Origin: Sthenelais limicola
Lineage: Eukaryota > Annelida > Polychaeta > Phyllodocida > Sigalionidae
Assembly (NCBI GenBank): GCA_942159475.1
Contig: OW804094.1
Coordinates: 9,741,555-9,805,554 of the forward strand
Direction of reading: 5' to 3'
Length of the DNA: 64,000 bases
The position numbers and the translations under genes are program-made. Each line of letters begins with the position of its first letter. The stretch's first letter is position 1. The notes below the pieces were generated by a model. That model searched no databases, was not told where the DNA came from, and saw only the letters and a list, made by a program, of their open reading frames with translations. Below, piece by piece: positions 10,119-20,330 of this stretch.

Positions 10119-10990
10119 TTCGACAGTGTTGAAGGCCTGTATCCAGTTCCCTTCAATTTGTAATCTTTTTTTATTGTTTTTTTCATCTGAGCCTTGATCT
10201 AATATTTGTTCTATTGGGTAAATTACCATATTTTCCTCTGCAATATGGAATATATCATTGAAATGTTCAGCAACTAGTTTTTTCTGTTCTGACCAAATAT
10301 CATGAAGGTGGCCTTGTAACCTCCGATGTAATGAATTTGAAGTTTCCCCTACATAGTATTCTTTGCATTTAGTGCATTCAATGATGTAGATGATATCTTT
10401 GGAATTACATGTTATTTTGCCGATAATGGGGTAAGAAAGTTGGCCATGTTGGATTTCTGATGTCTGTTTAAACCATAGACAACATTCACAACATGGTTTA
10501 CTACCCTTGAGGGATGCCCCATAGGGCCATTCCTCTCCTGTGATGTAGTTTAGTTTATAAAGGGTCTCTGCTTTGATTTTTCCAAGAAATCTGGCCGAAT
10601 AATATCTTTTCTCTCTTAGGGTCTTGAAGAGTATAGAGCAAGCTTCTTCGAAATCAGGGGTGTTGTTGCAAATTTTATGGAATCGCGTTATTTGTGATTT
10701 TAGAATACCTCTAAATGTATGACAGGGATGGAATGATTCTTTGTGTAACAGTTCATGGGTGTCAGTTGGTTTGAAATACTTTTGTGTCAAGAATTTCTTC
10801 GTTTTCATATCTTGATCCTTTGAATATTGTAACATCAAGGAAATCTACTCTGTTGGCATTGATTGTGTGTTTTAGTTTGATTGAAGGACTGTGGTTGTTC
10901 AAAAGCTCAAGAAATTCTAGAAATTTTTTAGGAGAGTTCTAAAAGGTCTAGGATAGCTTAATCTGGTCTGAGTACTTTCGGATATTTCCT
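10119..10990 (-). pseudogene. Penelope element 1: thumb, zinc motif and GIY-YIG endonuclease
   Basis: The 3' part of a Penelope-like element. Frame 10838-10071 (255 residues) carries HTFRGILKSQITRF (residues 40-53, end of the thumb), a CCECC cysteine cluster (116-120), then IIYIIECTKC and YYVGETSNSLHRR with H177 and E229: the GIY-YIG layout with its Arg and Glu. Upstream, in another frame, are LDVTIF and the thumb. The endonuclease would nick the target before reverse transcription. The last 15 residues come from the inserted LINE-C tail, so the true C-terminus was lost. Between thumb and endonuclease one frameshift is seen near 10820. Confidence 0.85.
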
Positions 10991-11060
10991 AAAGATGTTT
11001 TCCACTTATCACAACGGTCTTATTCCTGAGTTCTCTTGTTTTGTCCAGATTTTTTATTTT

Positions 11061-11693
11061 GGTTCTCCACCATATAATATACTTGTACTTCCGTGATGGT
11101 AGAGCTAGCGTATATTATCAAGTAATATTAATGTTGAGTAAATACTGGAACAGAGTCTGCAGGAATATATTTGGAACTAAACTTTATTCATGGAACATGG
11201 TCTTAAGTAGGTGAAGGTTACAGGTGTGCCATAATGGAGAACCAATGGTGTAAGGTCAGGTAGGTCACATGACCGTTACCCAATGTTATACAAGGTTACA
11301 TGGATCACATGTATCAATAGGAAAGTATGTTACATTAAACCAATGAGATGCTTTAAGGTCACATGCACCAATAAGGGGGTAGATTACCTTAACCAATAGG
11401 GGTGTAGATTACATTAACCAATAGGAGTGTGGATTACATTACGCCTACTTCCAGGTGGGCTGGGACAAGCCTATTGTCAAGTGCTGGCTTAGGTAAGGTG
11501 TTACCTGCCAGCTTGTGCTGTTGGGGGGGGTACCTAACATCTGGCACACCTGTGATATACATGTTAATTCATATGTCTAAACCTGTCAGGTTTACATTAG
11601 ATCATAACTCTAATATTCTAACATTCATATTCCTAATCATATTTATAATTATTATTATTATGTGTTGCTACGTCATAATATATACATGTAACA
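11061..11693 (-). mobile_element. LTR with short leader, inserted in Penelope element 1
   Basis: Read on the minus strand it starts TGTTACATGTATA, has an AATAAAG polyadenylation signal and ends next to TGGTGGAGAACC (11061-11072), the leader also seen beside the LTR at 867-1190. It separates RT motif A from the thumb of Penelope element 1. About 150 codons of RT, including the YxDD box, were not found on either side, so a deletion accompanied or followed the insertion. No target duplication found. Confidence 0.5.
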
Positions 11694-11812
11694 TGCGGAA
11701 TAATCACTGTGACACCATCATCTATTGGTATGTTGGTGTAAAGGGAGTCAACATCAATGGTTATCAGTAAGGAGTTTGGGGGAACTTTTTGTTCTTGCAA
11801 TTTTTCTGTGTC
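11694..11812 (-). pseudogene. Penelope element 1: RT motif A segment
   Basis: Minus-strand frame with KVPPNSLLITIDVDSLYTNIP, the palm motif A of Penelope-like RTs (D-V-x-S-L-Y-T-N-I-P); the first Asp binds catalytic metal. Upstream it continues in KDTEKLQEQ, which joins SYIKD on the far side of the LINE at 11813-13264. Confidence 0.85.
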
Positions 11813-13264
11813 TTTTTTTTTTTTTTACAACTTTATTTATACTGGGAGTGCAAAATCCCAAAAATAGGGTTTTTCACAATGCCCCAGGTGTGCCATACAT
11901 TTCACAGGACTATTTAGCGGAGGTGAAACTAACCAAACCAAACCAAACCAAACCAAACCAAACCAAAACATTTCACAGGTGTTCTCCATTATTTACAAGT
12001 TGCTTTATATAGCTAAAAGATGATTTACATTATAAATGGTGATGAAGTGAAGCTATTGACTAGGAGTAAACTGTGCCACTGATTCGAAGTGTTAGTTTTT
12101 CCTAGTCTGAATTATTATAGAGATACATAGTGGTAGATGATCTGATTTAAAGTAAAGTAGTGTTATTGTCATAGGATACACTATGCCACTATTTCGAAGT
12201 GTTGGTCTTCCAAAACTCTATATTGAGTGATTGTGGTTTGGTGTCATTTTACTATATGTAACGAGGAAGGTTCAGGGATAATTTAACTAACCACAAATTC
12301 CAAGATGGTTAGGTAGATGATCGAAGTTGCTGGATAGGAATGAACTGTGCCACTGTTTCGAAGTGTTAGTTTTCCAGTTGTATTTGAACAGTAAAACAGC
12401 GTAAGAAAAGTCGAGTACAGATAAAAAATAAGGCATGTTTATCAATGGAAACGAATAGGGGTAGGGATACACTGTCACTGTTTCAAGTGTTAGCGCTCCC
12501 TAGTACCATGCCAGAGTTATGTGTAAAAGTTCCTATAGTATACATCAATATAAATAAAATAAAAGCATCAGGGGTAGTATTCGTATTACTGTGTTTATAC
12601 ATGACATTCTTATGTGATCTATTCTGTATAAATAAGGATAGGTGTAGTGGGTATTGTATTGCAGGTAAGGTAGAAGGTAAAGGGTAATATGCTTTTGGTT
12701 TTGAAAAAACAATTTAGAGTAGTGATTTGAGCCAGATTCTTTGGTTGGTTTTAAATGCTTCCATCGTATCAATTCCTCTTTGCCTTGGTGAGAGCTCATT
12801 CCAGGCCTGAGCACATTTGATCTGTATGGTTTTTTGGCCATATTTGCTATTGTACCTAGGGGTTTTGAGGGTAATACCCTCATTGCCTCTGGTGGGTCTG
12901 GTTGGGTTATTTGTTAGTAGTGGTATTCTTGCTCTTTTGAATGCTAGAGTGTGTAAGTGTGTTATTCTCCTATTTTTTAGTAATGAGGTGTTGGTTAAAG
13001 TGTGGATTAGACTGGTGGAGGTGTCGGCAGGCATATTCAAGGCAATTTTAAGGGATTTATTTTGCAGTCTCTGTAGCTTTTGGGTGAGTTGTGTGTTTGA
13101 GTCATGAAGAATGATGTCGCAGTAATCAAAGTAGGGGAGGATCTTGGTTTTGTATATTTTCAGTGCTGTTTGAGAGTGTATATATTTCCTGAGTTTGTGC
13201 AGTTGGTGTGTTTTATAGGCTATTGTCTTGATTGAGTGGTTGGTGTGTGGTTTAAAGCTCATCT
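11813..13264 (-). mobile_element. LINE-B copy, 5'-truncated, inserted in Penelope element 1
   Basis: A T-run at 11813-11826 is its poly(A) tail; the 182-residue frame 13262-12714 is the RT thumb and C-terminus (KIYKTKILPYFDYCD, QKLQRLQNKSLKIAL, AQAWNELSPRQRG). The RT core is absent. Both flanks carry AAAAGACA (in TACATAAAAGACAG and AAAAAGACACAG), the target duplication, and removing the insert joins the Penelope reading frame across the site. Between 12.0 and 12.5 kb lie four degenerate repeats with ACTGTGCCACT.TTTCGAAGTGTTAG, part of its 3' UTR. Confidence 0.85.
11934..11970. repeat. (AACCA)n microsatellite
   Basis: Seven or so AACCA units within the LINE-B tail region. Confidence 0.9.
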
Positions 13265-14095
13265 TATCATCTGTCTTTTATGTAGGAAGGATGAATGGTG
13301 GCCAGTGGTTTCATAAAATGGTCAATGTATTCCGATACTCTGTATGATTCACTATTACAGTCTGAAATTATGGGCCTTCCAGGAGGCATTCTGTTTGGAA
13401 TCGTCCATTTTTCTAGATCTTTGTGGGTTTTTGGTAAGAGGTTGAATAGTCATGGTCTTGGATTATCTGGTGGTTTTAGGTAATTATCTGCTTTTGTTTT
13501 AGATAAAGGTTTCACTCAAATTAATTGTGTAAGAATTTCAATAATATTCTTGGCCGTTTCAGTATAAATAGGTTTGTCTATTTTTGTGTAAAATTTGGAA
13601 TCATTTAGCTGTCTTTTTGCTTCTTTTATGTAATCAGATTTTCTCATTACTGTTGCTGACCCTTTGTCTGCTTTTTTGATTACCAAGTGGTTTTTGCCTC
13701 TTATGCTTCGTAATGCACTGATTTGGTTTCTTGGCAGATTTAGTTTGTTTTTCTGAATTGGGGTTTCTTTTATTGATTTTGTCATGTCTTGCAAAGTTTG
13801 TTCAATCTCGTCCAGAATGAATTTTTCAGGTGGAGACCATGAAGGTTTTTCAACAAAGGGAAGTTTTTTATATTTTGAGTTCTTATAGAACTGTTTATAA
13901 AAGTATTGGATTTTGATTTTCCTTGAAAAGTTATCCACATCAGTCATTATTTTGTCTTTGTAAACTTAGGTGTTGGGACGAAATTTAGGCCCTTTGCCAA
14001 AATATCTATTTCCTCTGGTTTAATTCTTCATCAGATAGGTTGATGATACTAGAGCCTAATCCAAGTTGTCTTTGTGTTTCAGGTTCAATAGTGCC
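13265..14095 (-). pseudogene. Penelope element 1: RT N-terminus and fingers
   Basis: In order on the minus strand: LSDEELNQ, ILAKGLNFVPTP, DVDNFSRKIKIQYFY, LVIKKADKGSATV, FLPK-type LLPKTHKDLEKW, and MPPGRPIISDCNSESYRVSEY with YIDHFMKPL. These are the standard Penelope RT N-terminal blocks (KGLxFxPTP, KxADKGxxxV, LPKxHK, GRPIxS). At least two frame changes and a stop show decay. It follows the SGNH domain without a gap and continues, after the inserted LINE, at 11812. Confidence 0.9.
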
Positions 14096-14114
14096 TTTGT
14101 GGCGTTTCAGTTTA

Positions 14115-14580
14115 AAAGACCACTGTGATGGAGCCAGTGGTCTAAGAGGTTGTTAGCAGTTTCCTCTGTCCAGTGAACTTGGTCTTTTGGTTTGAGTTGA
14201 ATTTTGAACTCTCTATGGTAAGAGGTCTATAATTTTAGATCTCTGGATTCCTTCAGTTATACAAGATAGGTTTGAATTTTGTGTTTGTGAGAGTACCTGC
14301 TGGTCCCATTGGGGCTGAACAAACCACAGTTTGGCATTAGGGAATGCTCTCTTAGCCTGATTTACCATCCGTTTGAATTCTGGTACTACTGTTTTGGTTG
14401 GATGGTTGTCCCGGTCATTGATACCTACACTAATAATAACCAAATCTGGGTTTTGTCTGAGCTTGGTAGCCTTACGAAAGAGTTCCGTCATATGTTGGAA
14501 TTTTGCACCTGGATAACTCTGGATTTCCAGGTTCTCTACCCTTGATTTAGAGATTACAGACAGGTTAGAGTCACCTATAA
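14115..14580 (-). CDS. Penelope element 1: SGNH/GDSL-type hydrolase domain
   Basis: The catalytic blocks of an SGNH hydrolase are present in order: IIGDSNLS (GDS, bases 14564-14575), PGA, SVGINDRD (GxND, 14414-14425) and KDQVHWTEETA (DxxH, 14173-14184). So nucleophile Ser, oxyanion-hole Gly/Asn and the Asp-His pair can all be read, with one frame change after residue 92 of the central frame. Such domains hydrolyse esters; in retroelements (some CR1 ORF1 proteins) their role is unclear, with lipid or RNA binding suggested. It is preceded by a Pro/Ser-rich linker and the NADAR domain, and runs straight into the Penelope RT start, so it is N-terminal to RT in the same element. Confidence 0.8.
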
Positions 14581-14838
14581 TCAGGGTTTGTTCTGAAAGT
14601 GGAGTAAACTGCCATCTTTATTTTTGTGAGCGGTGTTTTTTGCTCTGTATGGAATAACCTCCTTTAGTGGATTTGGTGATGGTGGAGGTGATGATGTTAG
14701 GTCAATTGGCCGAATCTGACCTAAGGTGGCCGAAATTGGTGTAATGGGTGAGGAGGGCGTGAAGGAGGGTGTGAGAAATTTGGAGAAATTTGTGGGGCTG
14801 TTTTGTAATGTGGTGAGTTTGTTTGCCAAAGTTTGCCA
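14581..14838 (-). CDS. Pro/Ser/Thr-rich linker between NADAR and SGNH
   Basis: A disordered stretch (TNFSKFLTPSFTPSSP, SSPPPSPNP) without domain. A one-base frame change at its end, near 14585, separates it from the SGNH frame: the linker frame stops at NKP while the next frame opens with TLIIGDSN. Confidence 0.65.
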   Translation of the reverse strand, partial: WQTLANKLTTLQNSPTNFSKFLTPSFTPSSPITPISATLGQIRPIDLTSSPPPSPNPLKEVIPYRAKNTAHKNKDGSLLHFQNKP

Positions 14839-15290
14839 AATGTGTTGATGCGATTATTGAATTTGCCTCCTGTGCCCCAATAGGGGTTGGAAACTGTGTG
14901 GATCAATTCCAATCCATCTGAGTTAATCAGTTCCTGCCTAAAGGTATGATTTTGTGGAATTTTAAGAGCAGCAGGTCCGACATAAGATTATGCCGAATTG
15001 AATTCCAGCTGCCAGCCTTCAGGTGTTTAGTCTGAGCTTTTGCTTCTACGGCCGTTTTTGAATCCAGAACAGCTTGGACGATCCCCTGTTTATCAAAATG
15101 GACCGCCTTCCTATATTGGTATGCATGTTCCAAGGATCTGAAATTCATGCCATTCAATTCAAAATTAGCAAGGTAGAAGTTGGACAGGGGGTCTAAATGT
15201 CCTTTCACTACCCTTTCCTTTACTAAAGCAGGCCCTTTTGGTCGGACTGGGCTGGTTTTTGGTGTTGAGGGTTGTGGGCTTAAGCATGAT
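14839..15290 (-). CDS. Penelope element 1: NADAR domain at the N-terminus
   Basis: Frame 15208-14927 shows GHLDPLSNFY, SLEHAYQYRKA, AVLDSKTAVEAK and HNLMSDLLLLKF, and a shifted frame adds FRQELINS, LIHTVSNPYWGTGG (bases 14859-14882). These match the NADAR boxes (SNFY, SxEHxYQxxKA, M..LL..KF, WGxG), including the conserved Glu-His. One base is gained or lost near 14940. NADAR proteins act on ADP-ribose-like or riboflavin-pathway substrates; a role in a retroelement is unknown to me. Upstream, to about 15290, the sequence reads Pro/Lys-rich in frame with the domain, so the start codon is uncertain. Confidence 0.8.
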
Positions 15291-16256
15291 GTTAATGATT
15301 ATATGATTATAAATACAATTCATAGTGTACTTGGCTATTGGCAAGATTATGATATATGACACTGACCAAAAGATGGGAAGATCTTCAAACCTATTAAACC
15401 TACCTAGGTCTGATGAACAAGAAACATGTGCCTTTTTTATCAGCAGTGCTCAAGAAACATTTCTTACAAACCATTTCTTCACACCACCCAAAATCTTTGG
15501 CTCTTGTAGAAGGCATGCCACTGTCTATTTAAGGAGGGCAAAATGAACCATATTTAAACTTTTCGTATAGTTCAAGGTCATATAGCTGTTTTCATGTGAA
15601 GGACACCAAGTTGGGGTAAATAAATGATCACATGTGGTATTTAAAAATTCTGTTGCTTTGCATGTAGGTGTTTCCAGTTCACCGCAATATTTAGTTATCA
15701 CATCATTTGTATTCGATAAACTAATGGTTCTCTAGGCCTCTCATGACAATGGGACTGAAACCTTTATGATTTTTGTTATGGATTTCCCTGAATGCAGTGT
15801 CAAGAACTCCTTCCCAAGCAGTTGGATGTGTCTATGGTTGTTTTTCGCAAGCTGGAAGGTATTCTCGTTTTTGCGCACAGGACAATTTTCCAGGACTACA
15901 TAGGTTTTCCTTTGTTGCTGCCTCATAATCTCCATATCATCCTTAGACTTTTAATAGCGGTTTGTACACATTTTTCCTTTTAAAAAAGAGTTTCAGCGTT
16001 TGGTATAGAGGGAGCAGTCCAACTCAATTGTTTTTCGATCTGGTCTTTGAAAGATTTAACTCTCGATTTTGGTTCCTAACATCAACAGAGGATTAAAATT
16101 GTTTGTTATCTTTTTCCGAACTGCTGGTATTTTGTTTTTTTTATCATTACGCATGTGCCAGCCACTACTTAACAAACTTGAGTAATTTAATTTAAAGAAT
16201 TAAATATACACCACAAAACAATGATTAACAATATCAAAAACACAATACAAGGATTA
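15291..16256 (-). other. coding-like remnants, unassigned
   Basis: Bases 15935-15741 and 15720-15541 are open on the minus strand. The second shows Cys/Thr-rich text (KYCGELETPTC, TTCDHLFTPTWCPSH) that looks protein-like but matches nothing I recognise. They lie upstream of the NADAR domain on its strand and could be more of the same element or another one. Confidence 0.25.
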
Positions 16257-16312
16257 ATGGATATCTAACGCCGGGTGGGCCAGGGCGGGCACATGACCTA
16301 CTACCAGCGTTA
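16257..16312. repeat. short inverted repeat with GC-rich loop
   Basis: GGATATCTAACGC is followed after about 30 bp of GC-rich sequence by GCGTTAGATATCC, a perfect 13-bp stem. It lies downstream of the DIRS recombinase; it could be a hairpin element or a DIRS terminal feature. Confidence 0.5.
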
Positions 16313-16587
16313 GATATCCTCTTATAATCCTGATTAAACTTCATAAGGTAGGTACATTATCCGTTTAATCTCTAATTATAACTCGGCTATCTACTGCTAG
16401 GTAGTAGAACTCCTGTGAGATTTTTAAAGAACTCAACAGAAAATGAAAAAAGGCAGACTAACAGTTGCAACTCATTTATTTGACTTTTTAAATTTGGACA
16501 AATTTCCAACCGCCACCTTAGGGCCCCTTGTTGACCTCTTCCGATCAACATAGTTACTTTGCAAAGCATTGTCATGTACAGATTGTT

Positions 16588-16612
16588 TAATAATAATAAT
16601 AATAATAATAAA
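16588..16612. repeat. (AAT)n microsatellite
   Basis: Eight AAT units just beyond the DIRS remnant. Confidence 0.9.
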
Positions 16613-16682
16613 TTCTTTTATTTCACGACTAGGTTACAGAAAATACAGGTAGTACATGTCAGGTCTGGACCTGATTGTTTAA

Positions 16683-17541
16683 TCACAGGTTTTTGATAGA
16701 AGGCTCTGAATGCTCCGACTTCCAACACGCCTTCTTCATTATTTCAGTCACGGAAACAGAAAGGCTCGCTAATTTAGAAGCACTAGCACCTCTAACTGAA
16801 TGAACCCCAAACACCTTACTATTAATTCCAGCAAAACAAAGTGTTTCACGGATCCATCTACCAAGTGGAAGAACTCTCACCAAAAGTTTATCAGTTTCAC
16901 CATGTAAATCTTTTGAAGAATCAATATAATCATTCAAAAGTTTCACTACACAGGATCCCAGAATTTGGAATATCTAGTTTTCGGGGGTCTAAGATTGTAA
17001 AACCCTGTCACAACTTTCTTAATTACATGTTTGCCGAAAGAGTCACCTTCAACCTTCCCCATAAGCGATGACAAAGAACTTCTGATTGAGTTAAGTGCCT
17101 AAAAAGAGTAACCTTGCTTGTACATCAAAGCCAAAAACTTCAGACCCTGATTTAGGTTAGGTTTAAGCGGGTCAAGATCATGAAGCACACAAAACATTCT
17201 CGCTTCTTATGAAAAGTATCATCATTTCTAGGACTTGGTCGCCAAGAAGCTTTACAAAAAGGAACTACTTCTGGAGGTAAATGAAGACTTAGGATCTTCT
17301 GGTCTAATAACAGTAAATTCTTAACGGAGTCTCTCGCAGCTGATGCTGTTGACCCACATGATCTGGCAATAAATTTATCCTCTGTTTTGGAATATAAAGA
17401 ACCTCTTTTATGTCTTTGTGTATACTGGACGACCAATGACGACCCGTCCAATTGGGTACCACCAGAATAGCTCTGCAACCGCTTTGGCGAATTATCCGGT
17501 ACACTCTCCCAATCAAACGAAAAGGAAGAAAAATGTAACAT
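16683..17541 (-). pseudogene. DIRS-type element: RNase H end and tyrosine recombinase
   Basis: Minus strand, 5' to 3': CRAILVVPNW and WSSSIHKDI (the DIRS RT/RNase H tail, family text LVVPxW), a long middle in shifting frames, then FGVHSVRGASASKLASLSVS with ACWKSEHS, the HxxR box and its neighbours in a DIRS tyrosine recombinase. The nucleophile Tyr segment FYQKPV is present but in the frame next to HSVR, a single-base shift near 16710. DIRS elements integrate by recombination, not by an integrase. This copy lacks most of RT and gag. Confidence 0.75.
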
Positions 17542-17667
17542 AAGTTAAAACATGCTCAGTCCAGTGAGAATCGTCAACAGAAAGTCTTCCTGGAAAATCG
17601 CAGGTCATTATGTCATTAAAAAAGATGGAGGAGAGAAGAGGTCCTAACAATGAGCCTTGGGGTACTT
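17542..17667 (-). pseudogene. LINE-E RT motif B fragment
   Basis: Minus-strand translation holds VPQGSLLGPLLSSIFFNDI, the RT motif B of CR1-like LINEs, then a stretch with an altered motif-C position (LSVDDSHW; the usual Y/F-A-D-D is not intact). The upstream half of this RT lies at 19672-19960; LINE-D sits between them. Confidence 0.65.
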
Positions 17668-19600
17668 TTTTTTCTTTTTTAAAGATTTTATTTATCCAGC
17701 ATCTCAAGACATGAATCACAATAAAACAGTCAAGAACAGGTAACACTAGTAAATTGTGGCCTTCTACCTGCTGCTGCAGTCTACATTAACAAGTTTAGAA
17801 AAAATGAACTAACACAACTATCTAAAACATATAATGGATGATACGACACATGGTAATACACAATAAAAATAAGTTGGACACAATAAAAAATAAGTTGATA
17901 GTGTGATACAATACAATAATAATAATAATAATTATGATTAGAATAATCATGACTAGTCTAGACTAGTATTGTTCGCCCAGCTGTACTTCTGGGTTAATGT
18001 TTGAATGATCGTAATCAGTCGGTTGTGATTTTTGATTATTTTTGTGCCCTCTGGCATTGTACTATGTCAGTGTAATGGCGGGCAATCACAGGTGTTAAGA
18101 AGTGTGCAGAGAGCAAAGGGTAGGAGTAGAAAGGGGTGTAAGTTATCAGGGTGAGGTTATTAGGAGGAGATTGGGAAGATGGTGGGGATAGTGTATGGTG
18201 GGGGTTACTGGGGAGAGACTTTGAGGTGTGCAAGGGCTTTTATTTTGAATCTGGTAATGTCTGGTTCCTCCTTAATTAGTTTTGGTAGGGCATTCCATCT
18301 AGCTCCACCTGAGTAGGCAGGGGCTTTTTTAGATACCTCAAGCCTTGGGCGGGAGACCGGAAGGTTTAGGGCAGAGGATGAGCGGGTAGAACGTCCCAGT
18401 GGTGGGGTGGGGGGAGTCATGGTCATAGAGTGGGCTCTTCTGTGCATGAGTAGCAAGATTTGGATGGTTCGACGCACTTGGAGGGAGAGTAGGTTGTGGG
18501 TCTTCATAAGATTGGAGATGCTAACACATCTGTTTGATAGGGTAGCAATACGGAGACTACGTTTCTGGACTCTTTCCAGTTTGTCTTTCGAGGCCACATT
18601 GGCCATGTCGAGGAAGCAGGAGTTAAATTCAAGATGGGGGAGGACCATAGTTTTTAAGATGCGGATGGCAATCTTTTTTGATAGAAATGGACGGATCTGT
18701 GCAAAGGAGGTAACGGCAGCATTGGCATTACGTACTGAGAGTTTCACTTGGTGTTGAGCACTCAAGTGGGCGTCCAGCATTGAGCCCAGGTATTTGAATT
18801 CAGTTACAACTTGTAGTGGGGTGTCGTTAATGGATAGTGTTGGGATGGGCGTAGATTTAGAGGTTGGGGGGAAGAAGACCATTATTTTAGTTTTTTGAGC
18901 ATGGATCCCTGAGGTACCCCGGTGCTCAGGAGGGCATTGGGGGACAGGGAGTTAGCAATTCTAGTCTTTTGCGATATTCCTTGGAGGTAGCTTGAGAACC
19001 AGGCAATTGTGTGTGGGTGGAAGGTGATGGCTGTTAGTTTTTTTATGAGGATAGGATGGTCAATGGTGTCGAAGGCTTTTTTCAGGTCTATGAAGAGAGC
19101 CAGGGTTGATTGTTTGTTATTGTGGTTGAGGATAGTGTCATCTATGAATTCTGATAGAGCAATTTGAGTTGATTTATTAGTCCATGTTGTTTTGGATGAA
19201 GGAGGCCATGGGATTCAATATATTCATATGTCTGTGAGTGGATTATTCGTTCTAGAATTTTTCCCGGAATGGGTAGAAGAGATATTGGCCTAAGGTCAGA
19301 GGGTGACTTGGGTGACTTTATTTTTGGGAGTGGGACGACAATTGCTTGTTTCCAGCTATTGGGGAATGTGGCAGTTTGGATAGATGAGAAGAAAAGGTGT
19401 GTGAACTGTGGGAGGAGGGTGCTCATCGCTATTTTTAGTAGCCTAGAGTTGAGGTTTGGGATGCCTGAGGGTTTTTTAATGTCAATTTCAAGTTCAGACG
19501 GCTTCACACCAGGAAGAGAGAATTCTGAGTTTTCTTTTTTGTTCGGGAGTAGTTTCTTCATTTCTTTCCAGAATTTTATACTTCATAGTATACAGTCTCA
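17668..19600 (-). mobile_element. LINE-D, 5'-truncated, with internal RT deletion
   Basis: T-run at 17668 marks the 3' end. Coding blocks: RT fingers (frame 19561-19142: WKQAIVVPLPK, DLRPISLLPIPGKILERII), motif A FIDLKKAFDTIDH (19058-19098), motif B GVPQGS (18903-18917), thumb and C-terminus (frame 18882-18205: VVTEFKYLGSMLD, ARWNALPKLI). Directly after GVPQGS the sequence jumps to the segment before KYLG, so the catalytic FADD box was deleted. The 3' UTR (17.7-18.2 kb) holds an AAT microsatellite at about 17915. It interrupts LINE-E. Confidence 0.8.
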
Positions 19601-19671
19601 ATCCTACTCTCCAACTCATCAATGCACAAATATTGTCCCCTTTCTGCCAGGAAGTTCTTTAAAATCTTCAT

Positions 19672-19960
19672 TTAAAAAGGTCCCAAGCCCAATTTTCTCA
19701 ACTTCTGTAATAGTAAGGTGTGGTTCACAGAATTGAACGCCTTGGAATGACAACTCTTATAGAAAAAATCACAGGTTTCAAGGAAATTATACAAACAATC
19801 GTATATTATTCTTTCCAATAATTTACTCAGGACCGGGACTATTGTTATCGCTCTAACATTGTTGATATCATGTAGATCACCCTGTTTTGGCAGTAATTTA
19901 ATTGGGGCAATTTTCCAACTAGTCCGAATTACGGTTTGTATAACACAAAGTAAATGTTGG
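19672..19960 (-). pseudogene. LINE-E RT fingers and motif A
   Basis: Minus-strand text: TSWKIAPIKLLPKQGD, NNVRAITIVPVLSKLLERII, then SKAFNSVNHTLLLQKL, the CR1-like motif A with the catalytic Asp changed (SKAFNSVNH where D-L-S-K-A-F-D-T-V-N-H is usual). A gap just before motif A suggests a deletion. It continues in the fragment at 17542-17667. Confidence 0.7.
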
Positions 19961-19999
19961 ATGTGTACTTTCACTTGGGATGAGCGGACCAGAGTTAGG

Positions 20000-20330
20000 G
20001 GAGAAGTCCATGAGACAGACAGCGACTTGGGAGAGACAGAAGTGCTTGAGACTTGCAGAGACTTGGGAGAGACAGAAGTGCTTGAGACTTGCAGAGACTT
20101 GGGAGAGACAGAAGTGCTTGAGACTTGCAGAGACTTGGGAGAGACAGAAGAGGAGAGAGAAGTACCTGAGATTGGCAAAGACTTGAGAGAGAAGAAGAGA
20201 GAGAAGTACCTGAGGTTGGCAAAGACTTGGGGGAGAGGGAAGAGTAGAGAGAAGTACCTGAGGTTGTCAGAGACTTGGGGGAGAGGGAAGAGTAGAGAGA
20301 AGTACCTGAGGCTTGCGGAGACTGAGGTTG
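20000..20330. repeat. minisatellite, 36- to 48-bp units
   Basis: Three near-identical 36-bp units of AGACTTGGGAGAGACAGAAG followed by TGCTTGAGACTTGCAG, then four longer variant units with GAGAGAAGTACCTGAGGTTG. The repeats create long ORFs on both strands that are not genes. It borders the LINE-E remnant. Confidence 0.9.

Noticed and set aside
20000..20330. Regular repeats that could suggest a CRISPR array, and long ORFs on both strands over them
   Set aside because: Units are adjacent with no unique spacers and vary from 36 to 48 bp; this is a minisatellite, and the ORFs are by-products of its period.
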